Shown here: positions 11,206 to 21,300 of the stretch, piece after piece
Layout of the letters: every line of letters begins with the position of its first letter
Numbering within the stretch: position 1 is the stretch's first letter
Assembly (NCBI GenBank): GCA_013306675.1
Contig: JABLUY010000097.1
Coordinates: 1 to 64,000 of the forward strand
DNA from: Thraustochytrium sp. TN22
Taxonomy: Eukaryota; Sar; Bigyra; Thraustochytrida; Thraustochytriidae
Reading direction: 5' to 3'
DNA: 64,000 nucleotides
The notes under the pieces: model-generated
The model's input: the letters and a program-made list of their open reading frames with translations, nothing else
Told to the model about the DNA's origin: nothing
The model's database searches: none
Program-made: the position numbers and the translations under genes

Positions 11206-12714
11206 TCACAACGTCTTTTCAAGCGCAGCCGCAGCTTCCATGGCGGCTTGGGATTCGGGGTTGGACTCGTCGGGAGGCAGGCTTCGTAGCTCCTGGAGGG
11301 CGGCGCGGGCCTCCTGCGGGCGACCTAGCTTCGCCTCGCAGCGCGCGATCTCGACGAGGGAGAGACGGTCGGGCTTGCGCAGCGCGTGGGCGCGGCGAAA
11401 GTAGGCGAGCGCCTCCTCGAAAGTGGTCTTGGGCGGCTCGCGGCCGAAGATGGCCTTGGCACCCATGCGCTCGGCCCAGGAAAGCTTGGCCACCTCGAAG
11501 CAGAACATGCCTAGCATGTAGTGAAGCGTGGGGTCGTCTGGGTCAATCTCCACGGCGCGCTTGACGTGCTTCTCGAAGGTGAAGCCGCCGATAATCTTCT
11601 CCTTATTGCCCTGGTGGTTCGTCCAGTCCTGCGCGATGATGGCATAGTACTTGTGCGTCGGTGCGGCCTCAGGGAAGCGCTCCAGCAGGTCCTCTACAAT
11701 GTCTAGCGCGCGCTTGAGCACCTCGAGCCGCTGCGGGTCGCCCTCGCCCTTGGCCTTCTTTATCTCAGCCGCCACATAGTAGCCTGCGCGCGCGGCGCGC
11801 CAGAGCACCTCGAGCCGCTGCGTGCGCGGCGGTCTCCCCAGGTACTCTTGCACACGGCTCCACGCCTTGGTGTGGTCGTGCGCCTCGTTGAGCGTATCGA
11901 GCTCCGCCGCAAGCGCCTCGTGCAGCGCCGGGTCGTCTGGCTCGGCGGCCTCCTCGGCAGTGGCCTCGGTGGCCAGGGAGGCCTCCCACTCGGTGCGCAG
12001 TGCCCGTACGAGGATGCCAAAGTCCGCGTCTTCGTCCAGCAGCGGCGGCGGCGCGCGCTTCTGCAAAGCGGCGGCAGCCTCCTGTGCCGCGGCCTGCGCC
12101 TGCGCGAGCTGGGCGCGCACGGCGTGTTCGTAGGCGGCGGCGGCGGCGGCCAGGCCCGCCAGCGCGCCCGCCAGCGCGTTGCGCACAGCGGCCTGGCGCC
12201 GCCAGACGGCCAGAACGGCAGCGAGCACGAGGCCGGCCGCCACGGTACCGAGCGCGGCCCGCACACGGCCGAAGAGCGCGCCAACGCGCAGCGCGAGCAG
12301 GGCGCGCGCGCCGGCACGGCTCGCAAAGAAGCGCTGGCAGCGCACCTGCACGCTAGCCTTGGCCTTGAGCGCCTCGGGCACGGCCATACGCGGCAGGTCA
12401 GAGAGCCCGAAGAAGCGCGCTAGCGCTCGCCGCGGCGCCTCGAGCGGCTGCACGGCCTGGCACGCGCGCAGCAACTCGACCTCGAGCGCTGCGCGTGCCT
12501 CCGCGCTCACCAGCAGCTTGTCCAGCTGCGGCACCTGGACCTTGGGCCCGCCCTCTGCGGCGACCTCCGCTACCGCGGCATCCAGGTCTCGCTGCGCGCG
12601 CCAGACGCCGGCGGCGGGCCCGCCCTCCTCCGTCTCCAGCTGCAGAAAAACGCTCACATACGCCTCGCCTCCGCGCGGCCGCACGCGCTGCACCGCCGGA
12701 AGCCGCACCGCCAT
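11206..12714 (-). CDS. Regulator of microtubule dynamics (RMDN)-type TPR protein
   Basis: A 502-aa protein. The C-terminal ~220 residues match the RMDN/FAM82 fold: THKYYAIIAQDW, NKEKIIGGFTFEKHVKRAVE, DDPTLHYMLGMFCFEVAKLS, then TFEEALAYFRRAHAL with TPR-like helices. Animal RMDN proteins sit on mitochondria/ER or microtubules, and RMDN3 tethers ER to mitochondria. The N-terminal third (about 15-105) has a pattern reminiscent of a PX lipid-binding domain, followed by a possible membrane helix near 150-170 and a coiled coil. The first ATG after an in-frame TGA is at 12714. The frame just upstream reads like protein, so an unrecognised 5' exon is possible. It is head-to-head with the kinase-FYVE gene. 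Confidence 0.88.
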   Translation of the reverse strand: MAVRLPAVQRVRPRGGEAYVSVFLQLETEEGGPAAGVWRAQRDLDAAVAEVAAEGGPKVQVPQLDKLLVSAEARAALEVELLRACQAVQPLEAPRRALARFFGLSDLPRMAVPEALKAKASVQVRCQRFFASRAGARALLALRVGALFGRVRAALGTVAAGLVLAAVLAVWRRQAAVRNALAGALAGLAAAAAAYEHAVRAQLAQAQAAAQEAAAALQKRAPPPLLDEDADFGILVRALRTEWEASLATEATAEEAAEPDDPALHEALAAELDTLNEAHDHTKAWSRVQEYLGRPPRTQRLEVLWRAARAGYYVAAEIKKAKGEGDPQRLEVLKRALDIVEDLLERFPEAAPTHKYYAIIAQDWTNHQGNKEKIIGGFTFEKHVKRAVEIDPDDPTLHYMLGMFCFEVAKLSWAERMGAKAIFGREPPKTTFEEALAYFRRAHALRKPDRLSLVEIARCEAKLGRPQEARAALQELRSLPPDESNPESQAAMEAAAALEKTL

Positions 12715-13327
12715 CTTCGCGGCGTCCGTGCCGTCCTCGTGCAGGTCGCGGTCGGCGCGCGTGTACTGCCCAGCCTCCCCCTCGCCGCGCAGCTCGCCCG
12801 GGACCTTTTCGCTCGGTCAGGCCCCGGCCTGTGCCTGCGCAGGGCCGCTCCCGCGCGCGCCGCCCTCCCCTGCGCGCTGCACGCGCGCCGCGCCGCGGCG
12901 GCGTAGTCGTCGCGCACGCGGCGCGGGCCGCCGATGCCGCGACCCGGGCGCGCGCTCGCTCGCCTCTCGAGACGGCGATCGGCCTGGGCGGCGCGCGGCC
13001 GGCGCCAGCCGCACCTCCGCCGCGCCGCGCCGCTCGCGCAGGCAGGCCGCCGCTCGCGAGTTGCGGGAATGCGCGCAGGCAGCGCGGCCGCGGCCGCGAT
13101 GAACGATGACGCGCGCGGCGCCTTTCGCAGCACTGACCCATTCAAATTTTTTCGAATTCGAAGTCGAATTCAAGTTCAAATTCAAATTCGAAGTCGAGGC
13201 CGGCGCTGCGCGCGCGCGGCGCGGCGGCGCGGCGGCGCGGCGGCGCGGGCGGCGCGGGCGGCGCGGCGGCGCGCGGCCCGGCGCTCGGCGCGGCGCGCGG
13301 CCCGGCGCTCGGCGGCGCGGCGGCGCC
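12715..13327. promoter_or_regulatory. Divergent promoter region, RMDN-type / kinase-FYVE
   Basis: A 613-bp head-to-head intergenic region. At 13141-13196 it holds the densest AT-rich island in the window, with repeated TTCGAATTCGAAG, GAATTCAAG and TTCAAATTC words, inside GC-only sequence. Downstream, 13200-13320 is made of GGCGC-type direct repeats. The island sits about 130-190 bp from the kinase start. Bidirectional promoter activity is inferred. Confidence 0.45.
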
Positions 13328-13375
13328 ATGGGGAATGAGATCACGCGCGAGATGTACGAGGGGCCCGGCGCGGGC

Positions 13376-13410
<35 letters not shown>

Positions 13411-15979
13411 CGGCGTGGGCGCGGCGGCGAGCAAGCCGCGCGTGGGCATGCCGGACGACGTGCGCGAGGCCATGCTGCGGCGGCAGCAGCGGGAGCAGGG
13501 CCAGGGCCAGCAGGAGCACCAGCATTCCGCGCAGGTGCTGCAGGCGGGTCTGGAGCAGCAGCTGGACACAGGGCCGGACGCGCAGGAGGGCGAGGTGGGC
13601 CTGGATGAGAGGGCGCCCTCCGACGGAGGCGGCGGCGGCGGGGCGGGGCGCGGCGCAACAGACCGGGCGACGATCGCGGCGACGGGGCGCAAGCTGTTCA
13701 GCGACTTCCATCTGGCGCAGGCGGAGTACGCGCAGAGCTGGGGAGAGCAGCGCGGCGAGGGCGGGGTGCAGGAGCTCTTCGCAGCGGAGGCACCGCGCCT
13801 GGCCCAGGCATACCGGCTCGTGCGCGCGGAGGCGGCCGGCGTGACGGCGGTGGTCTTCCGCGCGCGTGACGTGCGCTCAGGCGAGCTGGTGGCGCTCAAG
13901 TTCGTGCGCATCCAGGTCAAGGGCTTGCGCGACGAGGTGCGGCGCAAGGACTGCAAGGAGGAGGCGCGCCTGCAGCGGCTCTGCGAGCATGAGAACGTCG
14001 TCAAGCTGGTGGACTTCGAGATGGGCAGCAAGTTCGCCATCTTCGTGCTCGAGTACGTCAAGCAGACGCTGCTGCAGCACATCGTGGAGCGCAACGAAAA
14101 TGAGGAGTACTCGGAGCGCACGGCGGCGCAGTACATTCGCGACCTGGCGCGCGCGCTGCGCCACTGCCACGCGCAGGGCGTCGTGCACATGGACGTCAAG
14201 CTCGACAACATCCTCTGCGCCAAGGGCAATGTTGCCAAGCTCTGCGACTTTGGCGTCGCCGAGCAGATGCACTTCCCCAACTCGCCCATCCGACGCAACG
14301 TCGCGGCGCCGCTGTTCGCGCCGCCGGAGATCTACACCGTCGGCTACGTCAATACGGCCGCCGACATGTGGAGCCTTGGCGTCGTGCTGTACATTCTGCT
14401 GTGCGGTTACCCGCCCTTCAAGGAGACCGACCTCAAGCGCCGCATCCTGCGCGCGCGCTATTGCTTCCCGGATCGCGATTGGCGCCAAGTCTCCGTCATG
14501 GCGCGCGACCTTATTTCGCGCCTGCTCGTCCTGGACATCTCCAAGCGCTACACGGCGCAGGACGTTCTGGACCACCCATGGATCGAGGCGCTCTCCCGCA
14601 TACCGGCGCCCTCGCGCGACCCGCCCCTGCACTCGGTCTCCTCGCGCCCGATCTCGGGCTTTCTGGACGACACCAGCGACGATCAGGGCGACGAGGACAG
14701 CAGTGACGAGGATCGCAGTGACGAGGATCGCGGGGATGGTGCCGACCACGTCCGGGCTGATGCCGAGGAGAGCGGGCCGTACGAACATGCGGGCGGCACC
14801 ACCGCGGCGGGCAGGGTGGCCATGCCGCCTCCCCGCGCGGGCGCCCGCTTTGTGTCGGTCGCGGCATCGGCCCCTGCCGCGGCCAGCGGTCATGATGAGG
14901 ACGACGATGATGGCGAGGCCGGCGCCCGACGCCTCTCAGGGGCGCTCGACAAGACGCTGCTCCCGCTGCCACTGCGCGTCACCAAGTTCCTCCGGAGCAT
15001 GCACCACTATCGCGAGCTGGAGAAACGCGGTTTTGACTCGATCCCAGGCGGCGAGCTGTACCGCAATCTGCTGGACGGCGTCGACGAGATCACGACCGGG
15101 CTCGCACGTGGCTACGCGTCGTCCTCATCACCTGGGTCCACGTCCTCCTCAGAGCGGGCGCGCACCGCCACGTACCCGGACGCCGTCGCTGCCTCGTGGC
15201 TCGCGCGCCGCATCAATCGCACGCTTTTCCGCGAGAATGAGTCCCCCGATGCGAGCAGCGAGGGAGGTGTCAAGGAATCGGCGAGCGCCGCGAGTAGCGG
15301 TGGGGGTGACCTCGCCCTGGCCGGCGCTACGGCTCGCCCTGGGCCAGCGTCTGCTCAGGCTCAGGCTGAGGACGATGGGACCGAGGAGGTTCCTCTCACT
15401 GACAAGGACGTGTACGTGCAGGCCAAGTTCCAGCGGCGTGAGTCGCTGGTCTCCGCCGTGGAGGGCATGGGTCGCCCGCGGCGCGCATCCGCGACGGCTG
15501 CACTGGGCGTGCCGGCGGTCTCGGACGCTGCTCCCACGCCTGTGCCCGAGCCCGTGCCCGCGCCCGCGCCCGCGCCCGTGCCCGCGCCAGCTGTGCCAGG
15601 GCCCTCGGCGGCCTCCAAACTTCCGCCGCGGCACCCAACGGCGCCCGCGCCGGGCAGCGCTGGCGCGCCCACGCCGTCGCCGCCGCCGCCTCGACGACAG
15701 AGGCTGCGGCGCGAAAAGTCCTTCGACGTGCAGGCCGAGGAGGTGCTCGACTGGATCGCCGATAGCGAGGCCGTCAGCTGCCGCATCTGCGACACCGAGT
15801 TCACCCTCTTCGTGCGCAAGCACCACTGCCGCAACTGCTGTAACCTCATGTGCGACGCCTGCAGCTCGCACCGCCGTAGACTCAAGTTCCTCGACACCAA
15901 GGAGCCCGTGCGCATCTGCAAGCTCTGTGCCGTCCACCTCGCCGAGGACGAGGCGCGGGGTCGCCCACGCTATCGCTGA
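13328..15979 (+). CDS. Ser/Thr protein kinase with C-terminal FYVE zinc finger
   Basis: An 883-aa protein. The kinase domain (about 165-430) has the catalytic Lys191 (LVALKFVRI), VVHMDVKLDNIL as the catalytic loop (HMD 287-289 instead of HRD), DFG at 307-309, APPEIY and DMWSLGVVLYILLCGYPPF, most like CAMK-type kinases. After an acidic, Ser-rich linker, a FYVE finger (about 807-868) shows all three signatures: DWIAD, RKHHCRNC and VRICKLC. FYVE domains bind PI3P, so the kinase is predicted to act on endosomes. I chose ATG 13328 over the longer open frame because upstream codons are GC-repeat and the product begins MGNEITRE, a plausible N-myristoylation start. Kinase-FYVE fusions occur in protists, but I assign no specific orthologue. 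Confidence 0.94.
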
Positions 15980-16779
15980 TCATGACTCACGCGCGTGGCA
16001 GCTCACTGGCACTGCAGGCTCAGCTTGCGCAGGAACGTTAGGCCTAACGAAAGCTCCCCCTCCGCTGGCCGCGCGCGGTGCGCGTGGCCGCAGTGCTTTT
16101 GCTAACTTTCATTTGTTCCATTTCATTCGCTTTCGCTCGCCAGCCTGCGCGGGCCGGCGTCCGCGAGCGTCTTTCAGATTCTGTCCTCCCGGCTGCCCGG
16201 CACCGCGTCCGCCGTCGAGATTCGGAGCTCCACGCGCCGCGCACGCGCCGCTCCCGACTTCTCTCCGAGACTTTAACCATCAAGCCAGGCGAGAGCAGCC
16301 TCGCCTCTTGCCAAGCCTCAGATCAGGCTCGCCTCGTCCAACGAAGCAATGACGCTCGCTCAGCTTGCGCGCTCCCTCGCCCTTCGGCTTGCTCGCTCGC
16401 TGCGCAGTGGCGGAGCCCTCGCCGCGCAGCAGGACCCGGACCCGGACGCCACGAATCTACAGCGCGAGTGCGGCGGCTCGCGAGAATCGGTGCCCGCCAC
16501 GGACGCTCGCTCGCTCGCGCGCTCGCTCGCTTGCAGCGTCCCGAGCCAACGCAGAGGGAAGGAAGCCAGGCTGCCGCGGCGAGCTTTGACGGCGCGGAAG
16601 GTTTTGCTGTGCAGCGCAGTGCAGCCTGAGGGAGTGCAAGGCACTGCGCAGCAAAGCGGGAACGCGAGGCAAGCCGTGGCTCGGCGTGGCTCGCGCAGGC
16701 GCGCAGGCTCGCGCGAAGCGACATTGCGAGCACGCGGCAGCGGAGCACTGCAGACGCTGTGCAGCAGCTGACTGAAGAG
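15980..16779. other. Intergenic, no supported gene
   Basis: Overlapping Arg/Ser/Ala-rich frames on both strands show no recognisable protein. It contains a GTTAGGCCTAAC palindrome near 16037-16048, one CACTGGCACTG motif near 16004, and GCTCGCTCG-type repeats. It presumably holds the promoter of the next gene. Confidence 0.5.
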
Positions 16780-17487
16780 ATGGCCGAGACGATGGAAACG
16801 AGCGGCCAGCCGGCGACGTCCCAGCGCAGCACGCGCGGCAGCAGCTTGCGCAGGTCGTCCGCAAGGGGCAGCGGCGTGCGGCTGTCAAAGGAGCACCTCG
16901 CCGTGCTGCGGCCGGACCTGGGCGGCGAGTCGCCGGGTGAGGGCCTCGCGCGCGCGTCGTGCTGGCAGTTCTGCCAGTTCCTATGCCCGCCCACGGATGA
17001 TACCGGCGTAGCCATCGAGGACGACGCCGTCGCTGCCATTCGCGCCACGCTCGCCGCCGGACAGCCCATGCCGGCCTACGTCGTGCTCACCGAGCCGCTC
17101 AGGATTGGCATTTTCTGCGAGATCTTTGATGCGCCCATCTTCATCCAGTTTCCCGACAAGATCAGCGTCTCGCTCGTGCACGGCTTCCACCTCAAGCCGC
17201 GCTCGCGCTTGCTCGCCATGGTTACGCTCGTGCCCAAGACGCACGAGCAGGACACGCTGGACGCCGACATCGACCCTGGCCCACTCGCCAACGAGCGCGC
17301 CCTGCAGCTCTACTGCGGCCTCGTGCCAGAGATCGCCAACTTTATCAGCACCGACGAGGTTCGCATCCTCGAGAATCAGGACAACATCGGTGAGGAGCTC
17401 TGGTCACGGGCGCGCGAAGTCGTTGACCTCCATGCTCCGGGTGTCAGCACCTGCCGCGACGGCATCCCGGGCCGCACTCGGCAGTAG
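16780..17487 (+). CDS. Unrecognised 235-aa protein
   Basis: I do not recognise this family. The first ATG (16780) opens a Ser/Thr/Arg-rich N-terminus of about 45 residues. A compact, non-repetitive region follows with alternating hydrophobic segments (AYVVLTEPLRIGIFCEIF, IFIQFPDKISVSLVHGF, RLLAMVTLVPKTHEQD) and an acidic helical C-terminus (ALQLYCGLVPEIANFISTDE). The composition looks like a folded cytosolic domain. There is no clear signal peptide or membrane helix. The last ~30 codons (ELW...AREVVDLHAPGVS) are part of a unit copied twice more downstream, so the annotated C-terminus may not be the only one used. It could be one exon of a larger gene. Confidence 0.6.
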   Translation: MAETMETSGQPATSQRSTRGSSLRRSSARGSGVRLSKEHLAVLRPDLGGESPGEGLARASCWQFCQFLCPPTDDTGVAIEDDAVAAIRATLAAGQPMPAYVVLTEPLRIGIFCEIFDAPIFIQFPDKISVSLVHGFHLKPRSRLLAMVTLVPKTHEQDTLDADIDPGPLANERALQLYCGLVPEIANFISTDEVRILENQDNIGEELWSRAREVVDLHAPGVSTCRDGIPGRTRQ

Positions 17488-18068
17488 CTCCACGACGGTT
17501 CTTCCGCGGACCTTGTCTCCTGCACGTTCCTTTGATCCCTACCAGTAGCTACGTTTTTGCATGTCTTATTTTCGTCTCCCTTTGGCAGCAGCGTCCATGT
17601 GCGCAGACTCACCACTGCCCTCGGAGCTCTGGTGACTGGCGCGCGAAGTCGTCGACCTCCATGCTCCGGGCGTCAGCATCTGCCGGGCCGCACTCGGCGG
17701 TAGCTCCACGACGGTTCTTCCGCGGACCTTTGTCTCCTGCACGTTCTTTTGATCCCTTCCAGTAGCATGGTAGCGACGTCTTTCCATGTCTTGTTTTCGT
17801 CTCCCTTTGGCAGCAGCGTCCCATGTGCGCAGACTCACCACTGCCCTCGGAGCTCTGGTCACTGGCGCGCGAAGTCGTCGACCTCCATGCTCCGGGCGTC
17901 AGCATCTGCCGGGCCGCACTCGGCAGTAGTAGTTTCATGAGGGATCTTCCGCGGACCTTGTCTCCTGCACTCACGGTGCGCAATGTTCCTTTGATCCCTA
18001 CCAGTAGCAATGTTTTCGCACGTCTTCTTTCCGTCTCCCTTTGGCAGTGCTGACTCACCACTGCCCTC
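17395..18068 (+). repeat. Three tandem copies of a ~226-bp gene-3'-end unit
   Basis: Unit 1 starts at GAGCTCTGG (17395) inside the preceding coding region. Units 2 and 3 start at 17624 and 17850. Each carries the ARE-VVDLHAPGVS coding segment, then CTTCCGCGGACC, TCTCCTGCAC, a CCAGTAGC stretch and TTTGGCAG, ending ...CACTGCCCTC. Unit 2 has an in-frame TGA in place of the Ser codon after ELW. Unit 3 stays open for longer. The copies are imperfect, so the duplication is not brand new. Confidence 0.88.
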
Positions 18069-18355
18069 CGCTCGAGGCAGGCTCACCGGGCCGGCAGACT
18101 CTTGCCATGACCAGCACCTCAGCTCCCTCCCGTATCGCTGATCCCTCTGGCCGCAGGTCTGCGCTTGGTTGATGCTTCTTCCAACTTCCAACCTACCTAA
18201 CCTACTACTTGAGATGCCCAAAAACCCGAATTTTCCCTCGCGGACCTGCAGGTAGGATAGAAATGCTAGGTAGGGTAGGGCAAGACGCGCGCGCGGTTGG
18301 TGGTTAGACTTCGAGAGAGGTCGAGCGCGGCAAGCAAATCCAAAGCGGCAGCATC
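17488..18355. other. Intergenic, mostly the tandem 3'-end copies
   Basis: From 17488 to about 18068 this is filled by units 1-3 of the 3'-end repeat. The remaining ~290 bp up to the next ATG is less GC-rich than most of the window (an A/T-richer patch at about 18180-18260 with CCTACCTAACCTACTAC) and includes a GGTAGGATAG/GGTAGGGTAGG stretch, perhaps the promoter of the following gene. Confidence 0.6.
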
Positions 18356-21300
18356 ATGCCGCGGGCAACCGGGCCGAGGGCGCAGGAGAGCGGGCCGCAT
18401 CACGCGCAGCGCGTGCGGCTGCCGCTGCAGCCGCAGCCGGCACCGCTGCAGCGGCAGCAAGTCGCAGCCGCAGCGCAGGGACTAGAGGATCACCAAGGCG
18501 CCTGTGCTCTGGGCCGATGGTGTCTCGTGCGCCGCGGCCAGCTGGGGTCGGCGAGGCTCCAAGCGAGCCACAAGTGCAGCGGTGGAGACCCGTGCGAGGC
18601 CTGCGAAGGCGGCATGCTTCATGGAGTCTGCTGTCAAGCTGTAGGGCTCGGCGACATGGTCTTCCTCTGCGAGCGCAAGGCGGTGGCCCTCCTGCGCGAG
18701 AAGAACCTGGAACTCGTGGATACTGTGAGCGAGACACGGACGGGTGAATGGCGTTTTCAGCTACGGGAGGTCCGTCAGCTCCGCGTGGACACGAGTTGTG
18801 ACGAAGCCGAGGCGAGCGCTGAGGTCCTGGGCACGGAGGTTGGTGCGAGACGAAGCGGAGCTGCTCAGGACCTCTGGACGGCGGCTCTGCTCGACGCCGG
18901 CATCAGGTTCATGAAGTTGCTTGCGGGCACCGACCTCGGAGGCATCGACGTTGGAGACAGCGGAGTGGGAAGTGGGGCCCGACGGCTGGAGCAACTCACG
19001 GAAGTCATCTTCAATTGGGCCAAGCCCGGCCACGCCAGGTTGCTCTGCAGGGCGCTCGCCAAAGTTCTCGCGGTCGACAAGACTCAAGAAGGCATGGTCT
19101 TTGATCGTATCAGGGACCACCTGAGGAGCGTGTACGCGGCCGCTGAGCTGCATTCCCATGAGGACACTGGCACGTTGGACGACCGTGCCTTCTTGTCGGA
19201 CCTGCGCTGGGCGACCAGGGACACGCCTCATATGCGCTCCAAGCTAGTCTGCCGGCTGTTCCCCACCTTCTATAGGGTCGAGGAGACATGTGCTGTTATG
19301 CTGAGCCGCAAGCTCATGACCGCGCCGGTCGACCGGCGGCAAGTCGCAGGCCGACTTGCCGTAGCCTTTTGCTGCTATCTCCCCGCGCTCGTTCAGGTGC
19401 GCAAAGGTCGCTTTGAGCTAGCATTCACGCTGAATGACGACTCCCCCACGGTTTTGCGCCTGCTGAGCATGCATGCATCCGCCTTCTCCTTGAGCTTCGT
19501 CAACCGTGCGTCCAAGGCTTCACGTGGAGACATCGTCCAACGTGCGAACCCCGCAGGCTTCGTCAGCCAAGTGTTCAAGACTCCACGTGGAGACATCGTG
19601 CAAGTTGCGAAACCCGCAGGCTTCGTCAGCCAAGTGTCCAAGGCTCCACGTGGAGACATCGTCCAAGTTACGAACCCCGCAGGCGTCAGCCGAGCGTCCA
19701 AGACTTCCCGTGGAGACGCCGTCCAAGGTGCCAACCCTGCAGGCTTCGTCAGCCAAGTGTCCAAGACTCCACGTGGAGACGCCGTCCAAGGTGCAAGCCC
19801 CGCAGGCTTCGTCAGCCAAGCGTCCAAGGCTCCACGTGGAGACATCGTCCAAGTTGCGAACCCCGCAGGCTTCGTCAGCCAAGCGTCCAAGGCTCCACGT
19901 GGAGACATCGTCCCAGTTGCGAACCCCGCAGGCTTCGTCAGGAAAGCGTCCAAGGCTCCACGTGGAGACATCGTCCAAGTTGCGAACCCCGCAGGCTTCG
20001 TCAGCCAAGCGTCCAAGGCTCCACGTGGAGACATCGTCCAAGTTGCGAACCCCGCAGGCTTCGTCAGCCAAGCGTCCAAGGCTCCACGTGGAGACATCGT
20101 CCAAGTTGCGAACCCCGCAGGCTTCGTCAGCCAAGCGTCCAAGGCTCCACGTGGAGACATCGTCCAAGTTGCGAACCCCGCAGGCTTCGTCAGCCAAGCG
20201 TCCAAGGCTCCACGTGGAGACATCGTCCAAGTTGCGAACCCCGCAGGCTTCGTCAGCCAAGCGTCCAAGGCTCCACGTGGAGACATCGTCCAAGTTGCGA
20301 ACCCCGCAGGCTTCGTCAGCCAAGCGTCCAAGGCTCCACGTGGAGACACCGTCCAAGGTGCGAACCCCGCAGGCTTCGTCAGCCAAGCGTCCAAGGCTCC
20401 ACGTGGAGACATCGTCCAAGTTGTGAACCCCGCAGGCGTCAGCCGAGCGTCCAAGACTCCACGTGGAGACGCCGTCCAAGGCGCCAACCCCGCAGGCTCT
20501 ATGAACTGGAGCGGGAGTGAGATTGCGAGCCTCTGTGCGCGTTTCGTCGAGGCGGTGGCCTTCCCTGCTCACAAAACGATCATCAAGACCATCGTGAACG
20601 GACGTCAGAGTCCGGACGATCTGAACTTGACCACGAACGAGGGCCCCTTGCCGACAGTCCATGTTGCCTGGAGTCGTCTCGCGCAAGCGATCAACGGGAC
20701 GCACGCGCTCAGCGGCATGGCCATCTGGGGACGCCGCCCCATGGATGACGGCTTCATCGCGGAGAACAGATTTCCGACCCACTGCAGGGAGGCAAACCCC
20801 AGTCTCGTGCCAAGTGACAAGAATGTGGCGACCAGCAACCTGCTGCAGATGCTCAAGAACCAAATCAAAAAGTGCATAGTGGCGGCGTACAACCCCATGC
20901 TGCAAAGTGGGATCCACGACACCGACGAGCGAGTCACCCAGAGCGAGGACTCCCGCGTCAACGGCACCGCAGCGTCCGGTCCGAACTCCGCAACCAGCAG
21001 CCACGCGATCCTCGCCTCGAACCGCAGCGAGAGCACAACGCCCTCCGGGACGGTGAGGGAAGGCAGTTTCTCCGCTCGCACCAGCCACAACAATCAACAG
21101 GAGGAGGAGGGCGACGCACTCAATTCCAGTGTCGCTAGCGCTTGCGCCGGTGGCGACGACCGCGACGACCGATCGGACGGCAACACCTGCAGGGCTCATA
21201 GGCTACCAAGTTTGCAGATCCTCCAGGCGCTCAAAAGGAAGTGTGAAGCGGAGAACATGTCGCATGAGGGCCCGCTCTACGTTCTGCTGCTCGCCTTGAA

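Noticed and set aside
19520-21199. 559-aa minus-strand frame with repeats reading VSTWSLGRLADEACGVRNLD
   Set aside because: Created by the 63-bp minisatellite being a multiple of three. Outside the array it does not resemble a folded protein.
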